DNA of 64,000 bases from Pseudodesulfovibrio nedwellii (lineage in GTDB: Bacteria > Desulfobacterota > Desulfovibrionia > Desulfovibrionales > Desulfovibrionaceae): the NCBI RefSeq assembly GCF_027923765.1, contig NZ_AP026709.1:186001-250000 (forward strand), in the 5' to 3' direction. The notes under the pieces are model-generated. The model searched no databases. It saw only the letters and a program-made list of their open reading frames with translations, and was not told the origin of the DNA. Shown here one piece after another: positions 25,912 through 33,865 of the stretch. Both the position numbers and the translations under genes were made by a program. Within the stretch, counting starts at the first letter, position 1, and each line of letters starts with the position of its first letter.

Positions 25912-26928
25912 CTAGCGAATGGGCATTGCGTAGAGCATACCGCCGCGGGTCCACAGGTCGTTATGACCACGGGGGATATTCATGGCGGTGTCGGGACCGA
26001 AATGGCGGTTATAAATTTCGCCGTAGTTGCCGACAGCCTGGATGGCGCGAATGAGCCAGTCATTGTCCAGATTGATGAAGGAACCGATGTCGCCGGATGC
26101 ACCGAGCATACGTTTGACGACAGGGTCGTTGGAATTTTTCTTCATTTCAAGGACGTTAGCCTGAGTGATGCCTTTTTCTTCAGCTTCGATGAGGCCGTAG
26201 AGAACCCAAGTGACCAAGTCCTTCCATTGGTTATCACCGTGGCGGACGTAAGGAGCCAACGGTTCCTTGGAGAAGGTTTCGGACAGGATGACGTGATCGG
26301 CAGGATTCGGGGCGCTTGTGCGCAGGGAAGCGAGCTGGCTGACGTCGGTGGTGAAAGCATCGGTACGACCGGCAATATAGGCGTTGAAGGCCTCTTTTTT
26401 GCTGTCGAAGACAACTGTTTCCAGCTTGATATTGTTCATACGGGCGAAGTCGGCCACGTTCAGTTCACTGGTAGTACCGGAAACAACGGCAACGGATGCG
26501 CCGTCAAGTTCTGCACCCTTGGTGACTCCCAAGTCCTTTTTCACCATGAAACCCTGGCCATCATAGAAAACGACGACTGTGAAGTCGACGCCCTGTTTGC
26601 CGTCGCGTTTCATGGTCCATGTGGTGGTACGGGATACAAGGTCAACTTGACCGGAAGAAACGGCTACGATCTTCTGTTTGGAGGCCAGAGGAACAAACTT
26701 GATGGCATCCTGATCCTTGAGAACCGCAGCGGCTACTGCGCGGCCCATGTCGACATCGAAGCCGGTCCAGCGGCCATTGGAATCAGGGGCGGAAAAACCG
26801 GCAACACCTTCGCTGACACCCAGTGTCAGAATGCCGTTTTCCTGAATGCGCTCCAAGGAGCCGGCCATAGCAGTGGAAGCCATGGTGAGCAGCAGAGCCG
26901 TCAGCAGCAATTTGCCAAAAAGTTTCAT
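25912..26928 (-). CDS. aapJ: General amino-acid ABC transporter substrate-binding protein (AapJ-like)
   Basis: 338 residues, periplasmic, longer than PAAT binders, as expected for AapJ/BztA. The signal peptide is about 1-22 (ends TAMAG). Family blocks: GILTLGVSEGVAGFSAPDSNG, WTGFDVDMGRAVAAA, RTTTWTMKRD, GVDFTVVVFYDGQGFMV and the C-terminal VGNYGEIYNRHFG. It captures a broad set of L-amino acids. AAAGGAGAGAAAGG precedes the ATG. A promoter, and a palindrome in the presumed 5' leader, are listed separately. Confidence 0.93.
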   Translation of the reverse strand: MKLFGKLLLTALLLTMASTAMAGSLERIQENGILTLGVSEGVAGFSAPDSNGRWTGFDVDMGRAVAAAVLKDQDAIKFVPLASKQKIVAVSSGQVDLVSRTTTWTMKRDGKQGVDFTVVVFYDGQGFMVKKDLGVTKGAELDGASVAVVSGTTSELNVADFARMNNIKLETVVFDSKKEAFNAYIAGRTDAFTTDVSQLASLRTSAPNPADHVILSETFSKEPLAPYVRHGDNQWKDLVTWVLYGLIEAEEKGITQANVLEMKKNSNDPVVKRMLGASGDIGSFINLDNDWLIRAIQAVGNYGEIYNRHFGPDTAMNIPRGHNDLWTRGGMLYAMPIR

Positions 26929-26979
26929 CCTTTCTCTCCTTTGAAAAATGATAATGTGATTGATGCACGAATTTTGAGT

Positions 26980-26995
26980 ATTCGCCTAGGCGAAT
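26980..26995. promoter_or_regulatory. 16-bp perfect palindrome at the aapJ transcription start
   Basis: ATTCGCCTAGGCGAAT lies just downstream of the predicted minus-strand -10, about +4 to +19 of the aapJ message. It is either an operator that blocks elongation or initiation, or a stable 5'-end RNA hairpin. No regulator known to me is matched. Confidence 0.5.
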
Positions 26996-27004
26996 GTTAC
27001 GGGT

Positions 27005-27033
27005 GTGTTACAAACAGGCGGTAACAGTGTCAA
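27005..27033 (-). promoter_or_regulatory. Promoter for aapJQMP
   Basis: On the minus strand, TTGACA (27033-27028), 17-base spacer, then TAACAC (27010-27005). The -35 is perfect and the -10 moderate (3 of 6). Confidence 0.6.
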
Positions 27034-27042
27034 CGAAAGGGG

Positions 27043-27086
27043 AAAAAAATAATGCCCGCACATGAAGTGTCATGGTGGGCATTATT
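27043..27086 (-). terminator. Terminator of the SIMPL-protein transcript
   Basis: On the minus strand, AATAATGCCC pairs with GGGCATTATT around an inner loop that can fold itself (CATGA..TCATG), followed by a T-tract. It lies just after the stop at 27090 and just before the aapJ promoter. Confidence 0.85.
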
Positions 27087-27089
27087 GGG

Positions 27090-27800
27090 TTAATCTTCCA
27101 GGAAGTAGTCTACAGTTGTCACGACGCGGATTCGTTTGATTTCAGGCGTGTACCTATCGCGGTCCTGAAGACTAAAATAGCCTTGTGTGGCGCGGCGGAT
27201 GGTTCCTACATGGGAGCCGGAGTCTTCTGCAAACTGTTTGGCCGCTTTTCGGGCGTCCTGTGTGGCTTCAGCAATCATGTCGGGTTTGATGCTATTGAGG
27301 CCTGTGTAGGTAAAAGTTGGGCGGAACTCGTAGTTTTGGACTAGCATGACGCCGCGAGATACGAGTTCTCCGGCAACAGACATACCCTTTTTAACGGTTG
27401 TGATATCTTTTGTACGGACTGTCAGCACAGCTTCTGCCCGATATCTCTGTGCAGGTTGGCGGTCTCCCATCATTGATTGATTGTCCTGAATGCGCGGGGC
27501 GGCAGTCATGACTTCGGCATCGCCAAGTCCTTGTTCTTTGAGAAAGATCATGATGGCTGAACGGGAACGGTCAAGTTCGGCATCAAGTTCGGGCAAGGTA
27601 TTGGCCCCGGCGCTGTAGCTGATAGGCCACATGGCGAGATCGGCAGCGACTTCTCGTTCAGCCAGTCCTTTGACTGTGACATATCGGTCCATGGCTTTGA
27701 AATCGACCAGTGCACTTCCGAGCACCCAGCAACCAGCTATGATGCCAAGGGCAAGGACGACACCCGCGAGAATCGTATGAAATGTATGTTTTTGTTCCAT
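27090..27800 (-). CDS. SIMPL-domain (DUF541) periplasmic/membrane-anchored protein
   Basis: 236 residues. One hydrophobic segment (about 10-32) serves as uncleaved anchor or signal. The rest is a SIMPL/DUF541 domain: YVTVKGLAEREVAADLAMW, ending TRIVTTVDY-like RVVTTVDYFLED. SIMPL proteins such as E. coli YggE are linked to oxidative-stress tolerance, with unclear mechanism. It is 36 bases after a membrane protein gene on the same strand, so the two probably form a small operon. Confidence 0.85.
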   Translation of the reverse strand: MEQKHTFHTILAGVVLALGIIAGCWVLGSALVDFKAMDRYVTVKGLAEREVAADLAMWPISYSAGANTLPELDAELDRSRSAIMIFLKEQGLGDAEVMTAAPRIQDNQSMMGDRQPAQRYRAEAVLTVRTKDITTVKKGMSVAGELVSRGVMLVQNYEFRPTFTYTGLNSIKPDMIAEATQDARKAAKQFAEDSGSHVGTIRRATQGYFSLQDRDRYTPEIKRIRVVTTVDYFLED

Positions 27801-27836
27801 GAAGTACCTCTGCTTTTAGTGGTTGTTCGTCTGAGA

Positions 27837-28718
27837 TCACCTGATGCGGACGTAGCGTGACGAACTGGAGTAAAAGACATTGTAGACGAGGGTTAGCAGG
27901 CAGGCAAAGACTGCCGAACCAATTCCTATCAACACATTGTAATAGGGCGGAGCAGTCAAGGCAAGACGTATGAGTAGCGTGGCCAAGGCAAATCCTGAGT
28001 TACGGAAGACAGCCCGGAATTCAGGGAGGAATCGCTGAGCAATGAGTACCAGCATGATATCGCTGAAAATTAGGACAGTGTAAAAACTTTGGAAAAAGTG
28101 GAATGTTTCGTGTCCGTAGATAAACAGGAGTCCATTTTTGACGCCCATGCCAATGAATATGGCGAGCATGACGAGCGCAACAATTTTTTTGGCAGCAACA
28201 AATTTGAACAGCCGTTCCCCACCTTTGATGGTCTCATCAAGTTGGCGTTGTAGCAGAGTATAGACACCAAGGAGTGCGAAAATGGCGATTGCGCCGCCGC
28301 CATCGGAAAGGAGAATCCACAATTCCTTTTCGTGGCCGGTGATAGTGATCGGTTCAGGGAAATCCGCCAGAGCTTTGAATGCACTTCTGAGCAGAATAAG
28401 TGCAAGAATTTCAAATTGTTTGCCAACCGCCTTCGAGATGGAGCATGGCAACGTAAAAATAAGGCTGATGACTTCCAGAATAAGAACTAGAGTAAAGGCG
28501 AGGTTGATGGCCATGTAATGGCTTGCGGGGATCAGGCCGGCTACGTGTCCGGTAATGATGCCTTGTCGTTTTAATTCGATGGTACCCAGTCCCAAAATAA
28601 AGACGACAACAAGTATACCGGCAACCGTCCGCTGGGTGCTATCCTTTTCCCAGAAATGATGGAGCGGATCAAATACGTATGTCGCCCAGGAATAGATCGT
28701 GTTCATGGGGTTTTTCAT
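27837..28718 (-). CDS. Integral membrane protein of unknown function
   Basis: 293 residues with about seven predicted membrane segments (around 32-50, 68-90, 100-115, 145-160, 177-200, 205-225 and 240-285). The N-terminus has aromatic motifs (YVFDPLHHFWEKDS) and the C-terminus is basic. I do not recognise a family. It precedes the SIMPL gene by 36 bases and follows the SNF2 gene by 86 bases, all on the minus strand. Confidence 0.8.
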   Translation of the reverse strand: MKNPMNTIYSWATYVFDPLHHFWEKDSTQRTVAGILVVVFILGLGTIELKRQGIITGHVAGLIPASHYMAINLAFTLVLILEVISLIFTLPCSISKAVGKQFEILALILLRSAFKALADFPEPITITGHEKELWILLSDGGGAIAIFALLGVYTLLQRQLDETIKGGERLFKFVAAKKIVALVMLAIFIGMGVKNGLLFIYGHETFHFFQSFYTVLIFSDIMLVLIAQRFLPEFRAVFRNSGFALATLLIRLALTAPPYYNVLIGIGSAVFACLLTLVYNVFYSSSSRYVRIR

Positions 28719-28804
28719 GATGCACCCTGTATGCGATTTCAGTAGTTTGTGTCATTACGAATCGGCAACAATGGAAAGCCAGTGAGAGATTCCTTCACGG
28801 CGTG

Positions 28805-31800
28805 TTATATTTCAAACAACATTTCCAGATCGTCACGGGTCAAGCTCTTGAGTGCAGATTGACCGGGGATGATCGCTTCGGCAACGCTCTTCTTTTGTTC
28901 TTGCAACTTGAGAATACGTTCTTCCACTGTGTTCTGGCAGATCATCTTGTAAGCGAATACCTGACGTTTCTGGCCGATACGATGCGTACGGTCGGTGGCC
29001 TGATTCTCCACGGCCGGGTTCCACCACGGGTCATAGTGGATGACGTAGTCTGCACTGGTCAGGTTCAGACCGGTACCGCCAGCCTTGAGGGAAATAAGGA
29101 AGATCGGGATGTCCGGGCTGTCGTTGAATTTGTCCACCTGATCGAAGCGATCTTTGGAGGAACCATCCAGATAGGCGAAGGGAATCTCTCGAATTTGTAA
29201 CCAGTTACGGATGACATGAAGCATCTGCACGAACTGGGAGAATACGAGCACCTTGTGACCGCCTTCGATGATATCCACGACAAGATCCTTGAAGGCGTCG
29301 AATTTGCCTGAAGGCAGGTTAGTGGAGACTCCGGGGATGTCGAGCTTAAGTAAGCGCGGGTGACAACAGATCTGGCGGAGTTTGAGCAGGGCATCGAGAA
29401 TGGACATTTGGCTCTTGGCCATGCCTTTCTCTTCGACGTCTCGAAGGACCTGATCCTTGAGCTTTTTAGCCAGGGCATTGTAGAGATCACGCTGTTCATC
29501 CACCAATTCGCAATAGTGCGTTGTCTCGATTTTGGGCGGCAGATCTTTGGCAACTTCAGCCTTGGTACGCCGCAGAATGAACGGTTTTACGCGGGTGCGT
29601 AGATAATCCAGAGTTTCTTCGTCGCCGTCTTTGATAGGCTTGACGATGCCACGCTGGAAAGAGTGCTGCGATCCGAGGAATCCGGGCATGAGAAATTCAA
29701 AGAGGGACCACAATTCGAACAGGTTGTTTTCGATAGGCGTACCCGACAGACAGACGCGCAGGCCAGCCTCGAGTTTGCGTACGGAACGTGCCGTGATCGT
29801 ATTGGGGTTTTTAATATTTTGTGCTTCGTCAAGAATGACACTGACATATTCGTATTTGAGCAGTTCGTCGAGATCGCGTCGAAGCAGTGCATATGTAGTG
29901 ATGACCAGTTGCGAGCCTTTGATATGCTGGAATAGGCTTTCACGTTTTGCGCCATAAATAGTCAAGCATTTGAGGGTCGGGACGAATTTTTTTGCTTCTC
30001 GTTCCCAGTTGGGCAGAACAGATGTCGGCACGATGATCAGGTTTGGACCGTCAATGCCTCTGTCTTTCAGCGATTGGAGATAAGCCAGAGTCTGGATAGT
30101 TTTTCCAAGACCCATTTCATCTGCCAGAATTCCACCAAAGCCATACTCGCGTAGGAAATTCATATAACTGAGCCCTTGAGCCTGATATGGCCTGAGTGTG
30201 GCCTGCAAAGCTTCGGGCTGCTCAATCATCTTGATTTCATCGAAGTTGTTAATCTTCTCTTTGAGCTTGACGAAAAATTCATCGGTCTGGGCCTGTGGTA
30301 GGTCTTCCAGAATCTTTTCGAGTACCGGGGCTTCAAACTGGTTGAACTGTTGCTTGGGAGCTTTTTCCGGGTCAAACCCGAGAGCCTTGAGTTTGTGGCC
30401 CAGTTTATTGAGCCAGGATTCAGGCAGACTGGTGTATGATCCATCCTTGAGCTGGACGTATCGTTTACCCTTGGTCCATGCTTCCCAAATGACCTCAATG
30501 GGTACACGTTGATCATCGTATTCCACGGACAGTTCGAGGTTGAACCATTTTTCTTCTTCGTCGGTTTCTACTTCGGCTACGACTTGTGGTTGCGTTGTAC
30601 GCACCTTGTAGCGGGTCAGATTTTGCTCACCATATACACGGTAGGCTTCAACCAATTGTGGGTAGAAATCGAGCAGGAAGGTGATCGCTTCTTCTTGCTC
30701 CATGAACCAGATATGGTTGTTTCTGGGTTGGAAACTCATTGCCTGCAGTTCGGCGAAAAGACGGGCTTCTTCGTCTTGAGCACGTCGGATAAGATATGAT
30801 TTGCCCCCATCGTGATAACTGCCGGTCTGAAGGTCCGGGTTGGGACCAGCCATGACGTGTTCGCCGTGTTCGTTTTCGTAGATGTTTTGAATCTTGAGAA
30901 CGAGCAGGCTGCCTTCTTCGTCGAGGTACAGCTTGGGGTTGTAATCCGCATCCTGAAAGATAGGGCCGATACGTTCAAGGAAATCTTCTTGACCATAGAG
31001 GTCGGAGACGGGAATCTGTGTCCAAACCCGGTCAAGGAACTCGGAAACGTCGGCGTGGGGAACGATGGGCTTCTTTTCCACCATGGATTGGACCAGCTTG
31101 GGATCAAGTCCGGTCTGCACTGGGTAGAATGAATTTTTGTAATACACCCAGAGAGGCAGTCTGCCGTAGAAATATATTTCTTCCTCATCAGTAATGGGGA
31201 AGGGCAAAGTGTCCTCGCGTGCCAGCAAGATGTCGAAATCCAGACCGTCTTCGCTCAAAGCCGGGGACAATTTGAGCTGCATGGTCTTAGACTCAATGGT
31301 CACGGGCTTGTCGCTTTCACGCAGGTACAGATAATATTCGCCTTTAACCGCTCGGAAGAACCACGAGTGCAGGCCTGCCGGTATTTCAACCTTATGTCCC
31401 CAGTAATCGAGATAATGTCCGATTTGTTCTGCTACGCCGGGCAGGGCCGGAGTTGTGTCGCACCATTCGGGGTTTTCAACAATTTGGGTCAATGTGATTT
31501 CGTTTTGAACTTGGGAAATGCCGGATTTATTCTGTCGTGCCCGGAAAAAAGCAACCTGCAGGCGGCCAGGTTCGGGGTATATACGATATATAATATAATG
31601 ACGGCCAGCTTCCGGCTCCAGTTCAGTCGCAAAGAATGGACGAAAAGTTTGACGCCAATCCGTTCTGGGAATGGGCATTTTCTCGCTGGAATCCGTATCA
31701 AGAGATTTTTTGAGTTTGATGACCGTTGCTGTGACGTGACGACAGACGCCGGAAAAGGAATCCGGGCAGTTGCAGTAATAATTGATGGTCTTGTCAATGA

Positions 31801-32014
31801 GACTTAGCCCGACTTCCGAGGTGTAATTCTCGAAATCGTCACCCTCAACTTGACCGTCAACATCCCAGTACTGGTCGCGTTTCTTGAGGTCGAGTTTCTT
31901 AACTCCACCGTCGGCAACAATGCCTTGTGCACTTTCCAGGATATAATCCGGAACGCTGTCACCCAGGAATTTCTGCAATATGGATTTTACTATTTGTTCT
32001 TCGCCGGTACTCAT
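28805..32014 (-). CDS. SWIM-zinc-finger SNF2-family helicase
   Basis: 1069 residues. Residues about 70-100 hold a SWIM zinc finger (CNCPDSFSGVCRHV, CxCxnCxH). A long middle region follows. The SNF2 ATPase occupies about 600-1069: ADEMGLGKTIQTLAYL (Walker A), VILDEAQNIKN (DEAQ box), LSGTPIENNLFELWSLFEF, then the helicase C half with VFSQFVQMLHVI, KAGGTGLNLTSADYVIHYDPWWNPAVE and ATDRTHRIGQ. Such bacterial proteins remodel protein-DNA contacts, with RapA-like or repair roles proposed. Single gene; a divergent region of about 190 bases separates it from the peptide-binding gene. Confidence 0.92.
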   Translation of the reverse strand: MSTGEEQIVKSILQKFLGDSVPDYILESAQGIVADGGVKKLDLKKRDQYWDVDGQVEGDDFENYTSEVGLSLIDKTINYYCNCPDSFSGVCRHVTATVIKLKKSLDTDSSEKMPIPRTDWRQTFRPFFATELEPEAGRHYIIYRIYPEPGRLQVAFFRARQNKSGISQVQNEITLTQIVENPEWCDTTPALPGVAEQIGHYLDYWGHKVEIPAGLHSWFFRAVKGEYYLYLRESDKPVTIESKTMQLKLSPALSEDGLDFDILLAREDTLPFPITDEEEIYFYGRLPLWVYYKNSFYPVQTGLDPKLVQSMVEKKPIVPHADVSEFLDRVWTQIPVSDLYGQEDFLERIGPIFQDADYNPKLYLDEEGSLLVLKIQNIYENEHGEHVMAGPNPDLQTGSYHDGGKSYLIRRAQDEEARLFAELQAMSFQPRNNHIWFMEQEEAITFLLDFYPQLVEAYRVYGEQNLTRYKVRTTQPQVVAEVETDEEEKWFNLELSVEYDDQRVPIEVIWEAWTKGKRYVQLKDGSYTSLPESWLNKLGHKLKALGFDPEKAPKQQFNQFEAPVLEKILEDLPQAQTDEFFVKLKEKINNFDEIKMIEQPEALQATLRPYQAQGLSYMNFLREYGFGGILADEMGLGKTIQTLAYLQSLKDRGIDGPNLIIVPTSVLPNWEREAKKFVPTLKCLTIYGAKRESLFQHIKGSQLVITTYALLRRDLDELLKYEYVSVILDEAQNIKNPNTITARSVRKLEAGLRVCLSGTPIENNLFELWSLFEFLMPGFLGSQHSFQRGIVKPIKDGDEETLDYLRTRVKPFILRRTKAEVAKDLPPKIETTHYCELVDEQRDLYNALAKKLKDQVLRDVEEKGMAKSQMSILDALLKLRQICCHPRLLKLDIPGVSTNLPSGKFDAFKDLVVDIIEGGHKVLVFSQFVQMLHVIRNWLQIREIPFAYLDGSSKDRFDQVDKFNDSPDIPIFLISLKAGGTGLNLTSADYVIHYDPWWNPAVENQATDRTHRIGQKRQVFAYKMICQNTVEERILKLQEQKKSVAEAIIPGQSALKSLTRDDLEMLFEI

Positions 32015-32212
32015 TCAAAACTCGTAAAAAAGATGGTTTCTATTAAACAGGACAGGCCTATTTACATATATCTATTACAATGGGCAAGTGTGATATATTT
32101 CACCAGAGGCTCTTTGGCCTCTTGGCTTTTCAAGATCATTGGTCCATACTGATCACACCATGCCACGCTCGTACCATTATATGATCCAACCTTCTTAGTT
32201 TTGCAAGGAAAA

Positions 32213-33850
32213 ATGAGACGCTCTAATCTGTTTGTCTTTATCTTGTGCCTGATTCTTCTGGCGGGATGTTCTGAAGGTGGCGGCCCCGCTACTCCTGTCA
32301 GGCCTGTTGCTCCTCGGGATATTCCTGTTTTGCCGGAAGAGGGCGGGACCATCGTCGAATCTATGATTGGCGAGCCAAGTAATTTGATTTCAGCGTTGTC
32401 ATCGGACAGCGCGTCCCACGCTGTGGCGACTCAAATTTATGTCAGTTTATTTAAATATGATAAAGATATCAATTTGGTACCCTACGCTGCAGAGTCTTAC
32501 GAAGTATTGAATGATGGTATGCTTTTCAAGTTTAAAGTGCGTCAGGATATTTTTTGGTTTGATGGCGTTCAACTGACTGCTGAAGATGTTGAATTTACCT
32601 ATAAAATGATGATTGATCCCAAGACGCCCACGGCTTATGCCGGGAATTTCAAACTGGTCAAGGCCTTTCGTCGGACAGGGAAATTTTCTTTTGAAGTTGA
32701 GTATGATCAACCTTTTGCCAAAGCATTAGTGACGTGGGCCATGGATATCATGCCCAAGCATCTTCTGGAGGGAGAGGACCTTCTCAATACGAAGTATAGT
32801 CGGGAGCCAGTTGGAGCTGGACCATATATGCTCAAGGAGTGGGTGCCGGGGAGTCAGATTGTTCTCAAGGCCAACCCGAACTTTTTCGAAGGGAAGCCTC
32901 GTATTGACGAAGTCGTGTATCGCATCATCCCAGACATGGGCACACAGTTTTTGGAACTCAAGGCCGGGAATCTGGATGCGATGGATCTGACCCCGTTGCA
33001 GTATTTGTATCAGACTTCGGGATCTGGATGGGATGGAAGTTTCAATAAATTCGAGTATCTGGCTTTCGGGTACTCTTTTCTGGGATTCAATTTCAACCAT
33101 CCGTTCTTTAAAGACGTTCGGGTTCGTAAAGCCATTGATTTCGCCATTGATCGTCGCGAAATAGTCAAGGGCGTTCTTTTTGGACTCGGTGAGCCAGCGA
33201 ATGGCCCATATAAGCCTGGTACATGGCAGTACAATGGTGCGATCAAACCCAGAAAGCACGATTTGGCCAAAGCACGACAACTTATGGCCGAAGCTGGATG
33301 GACTGATTCCGACGGCGATGGACTGCTTGACAAGGATGGCGTGCCGTTTTCTTTTTCCATTATTACCAATCAAGGAAATACTCAGCGCATCAAATCCGGG
33401 GTGATTATTCAGCAACGACTCAAGGATATAGGGATCGAAGTTGATCTCCGTACCGTTGAATGGGCTGCTTTTATCAAGGAATTTGTGGACAAAGGACGTT
33501 TTGACGCTATTATTTTGGGATGGAATATTTTACAAGACCCTGATATCTATAACGTCTGGCATTCGAGTATGGCGGTTAATGGTGGTTTGAATTTTACCAG
33601 ATATATTAACCCTGAACTGGATGATTTGTTGGAACGTGGTAGACATCTTGTAAAACAGGAAGATCGTAAGCCCATTTATGATAAGGTCCAGCAAATATTG
33701 TTTGACGAAGTGCCGTATTGTTTCTTGTACGTTCCCAAGTCCCTGCCCATTGTTCAGGCGCGGGTGCAGAATATAAAAGCGGCTCCGGCCGGAATCTCCT
33801 ATAATTTCGAAAAGTGGTGGATACCCCGGTCTTTGCAGCGACAGCCCTAG
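32213..33850 (+). CDS. Peptide/nickel-type ABC substrate-binding lipoprotein
   Basis: 545 residues, SBP_bac_5 (OppA/DppA) family. The lipoprotein signal has lipobox LLAGC (Cys near residue 19). Family marks are AESYEVLNDGMLFKFKVRQDIFWFDG, VGAGPYMLKEWVPGSQIVL, VRKAIDFAIDRREIVKG and the C-terminal VPYCFLYVPKSLP. The ATG at 32213 was chosen because it starts the signal peptide; a TTG lies four codons upstream. No permease or ATPase genes adjoin it, so it must work with a transporter encoded elsewhere or act as a sensor. The rel gene starts 15 bases after its stop, suggesting co-transcription. Confidence 0.9.
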   Translation: MRRSNLFVFILCLILLAGCSEGGGPATPVRPVAPRDIPVLPEEGGTIVESMIGEPSNLISALSSDSASHAVATQIYVSLFKYDKDINLVPYAAESYEVLNDGMLFKFKVRQDIFWFDGVQLTAEDVEFTYKMMIDPKTPTAYAGNFKLVKAFRRTGKFSFEVEYDQPFAKALVTWAMDIMPKHLLEGEDLLNTKYSREPVGAGPYMLKEWVPGSQIVLKANPNFFEGKPRIDEVVYRIIPDMGTQFLELKAGNLDAMDLTPLQYLYQTSGSGWDGSFNKFEYLAFGYSFLGFNFNHPFFKDVRVRKAIDFAIDRREIVKGVLFGLGEPANGPYKPGTWQYNGAIKPRKHDLAKARQLMAEAGWTDSDGDGLLDKDGVPFSFSIITNQGNTQRIKSGVIIQQRLKDIGIEVDLRTVEWAAFIKEFVDKGRFDAIILGWNILQDPDIYNVWHSSMAVNGGLNFTRYINPELDDLLERGRHLVKQEDRKPIYDKVQQILFDEVPYCFLYVPKSLPIVQARVQNIKAAPAGISYNFEKWWIPRSLQRQP

Positions 33851-33865
33851 GAAGTATTGATTGAT

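Noticed and set aside
25963-27024. 353-residue frame antisense to aapJ
   Set aside because: A shadow of the aapJ gene; it would also run across the aapJ promoter.
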